This document shows, piece by piece, positions 5,824 to 6,191 of a stretch of 6,191 nt of DNA. The stretch comes from Bacteroidales bacterium 45-6 (GTDB lineage: Bacteria; Bacteroidota; Bacteroidia; Bacteroidales; Dysgonomonadaceae): NCBI GenBank assembly GCA_001897035.1, contig MKRS01000610.1, forward strand, positions 1 through 6,191, read 5' to 3'. Numbering within the stretch: position 1 is the stretch's first letter; each line of letters starts with the position of its first letter. Under the pieces are notes generated by a model. It saw only the letters and a list, made by a program, of their open reading frames with translations, was not told the DNA's origin and did no database searches. A program made the position numbers and the translations under genes.

Positions 5824-6191
5824 TTATTGTTCATTTGTCAGATTGATAATCTCAGTTTTTAGATTCTCTTTTCGTTTTCCATCCATCAGTCCTGCTGTAG
5901 CTAGTTCGGAATATAGACTGATTAGTTGCAGTAGTTTCTTATTATCTTTCTGTTGCATCTTGTACACTGCTGATATCTGTTTCGCTTGATTATTGATTGC
6001 ATCTGCATGTCCTGTAAATCTCTCACTCAACAACTTTAACAGATTGCTTTGGCCTTCTTGGTTGGCTTTAAGATGGGAAAGAATACTCTCTTCCATTGAC
6101 TTGGCAATACTGTCAAATCTTGTGGCAATAGAATTACTTGTCCGTATCATCGGATTAAGTTGTTCTTCTTCATAGTGTCGAATAAAACGAA
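5824..6191 (-). CDS. btgA: BtgA/BfmA-family mobilization accessory protein, partial (C-terminal 122 aa)
   Basis: BtgA of Bacteroides plasmid pBFTM10 binds the oriT region and helps the relaxase. The visible part is a helical, charged C-terminal region: RFIRHYEEEQLNPM, then long helices (SMEESILSHLKANQEGQSNL, KLLSERFTGHADAINNQAKQ), and a short basic end (DGKRKENLKTEIINLTNEQ). The ATG at 6150 would give 108 aa, but the frame stays open to the window edge and the extra residues, including a FIRxxEEExLxPM-like stretch, fit what I recall of the family. So 6150 is probably internal and the real start, with the DNA-binding part, lies beyond 6191. It is followed after 25 nt by the relaxase-like gene, so the two are probably one transcript, with the promoter and probably oriT outside the window. 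Confidence 0.75.
   Translation of the reverse strand, partial: RFIRHYEEEQLNPMIRTSNSIATRFDSIAKSMEESILSHLKANQEGQSNLLKLLSERFTGHADAINNQAKQISAVYKMQQKDNKKLLQLISLYSELATAGLMDGKRKENLKTEIINLTNEQ

Noticed and set aside
5993..6175. Open frame on the + strand opposite the BtgA-family gene
   Set aside because: Antisense to the mobilization gene; composition not protein-like.
1..6191. CRISPR array, tRNA, rRNA or insertion sequence
   Set aside because: No regularly spaced repeats, no cloverleaf or rRNA-like segment, and no transposase or terminal inverted repeats were seen.

Overview
The window looks like part of a mobilizable element from the Bacteroidota, most likely Bacteroides/Parabacteroides-like. The reasons are a BtgA/BtgB-type mobilization pair at the right end, exact matches to the Bacteroides -7 promoter box (TAnnTTTG), no Shine-Dalgarno sequences, and a Bacteroidota-type nucleoid-associated protein. 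Identifications rest on reading motifs and on remembered families; no database search was possible.

Left part (1-1471, + strand): the 3' end of an unrecognised gene (2-250), then a complete retron. The retron ncRNA (183-403) was recognised from a 21-pair a1/a2 stem (183-203 with 382-403), two msr hairpins, a 26-bp msd hairpin and two smaller msd hairpins. It is followed 12 nt later by a 351-aa retron reverse transcriptase (416-1471) carrying NAxxH, QGAPTSP, YADD and a (V/I)TG motif. The ncRNA begins inside the 3' end of the upstream gene, and a TAnnTTTG box at 168-175 sits where it would start transcription at the first base of a1.

Middle part (1501-4771, - strand, convergent with the RT): three genes joined by two identical TAATG stop/start overlaps. 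In transcription order they are an NdpA/YejK-like nucleoid-associated protein (NA37 family), a protein with a soluble N-terminal half and four predicted membrane segments, and a second, divergent NA37-family protein. This NA37 - membrane protein - NA37 arrangement does not match any system I can name. It is the best candidate for an undescribed, possibly defensive, system.

Right part (5004-6191, - strand): a relaxase-like protein with an HxH motif (DUF5712/BtgB type) and the C-terminal part of a BtgA-family accessory mobilization protein that runs off the window edge. These two genes are visibly richer in G+C than the AT-rich cargo to their left. That fits a mobilization backbone carrying acquired cargo: a retron next to a possible second defence module, with the NA37 operon downstream of, and co-oriented with, the mobilization genes.
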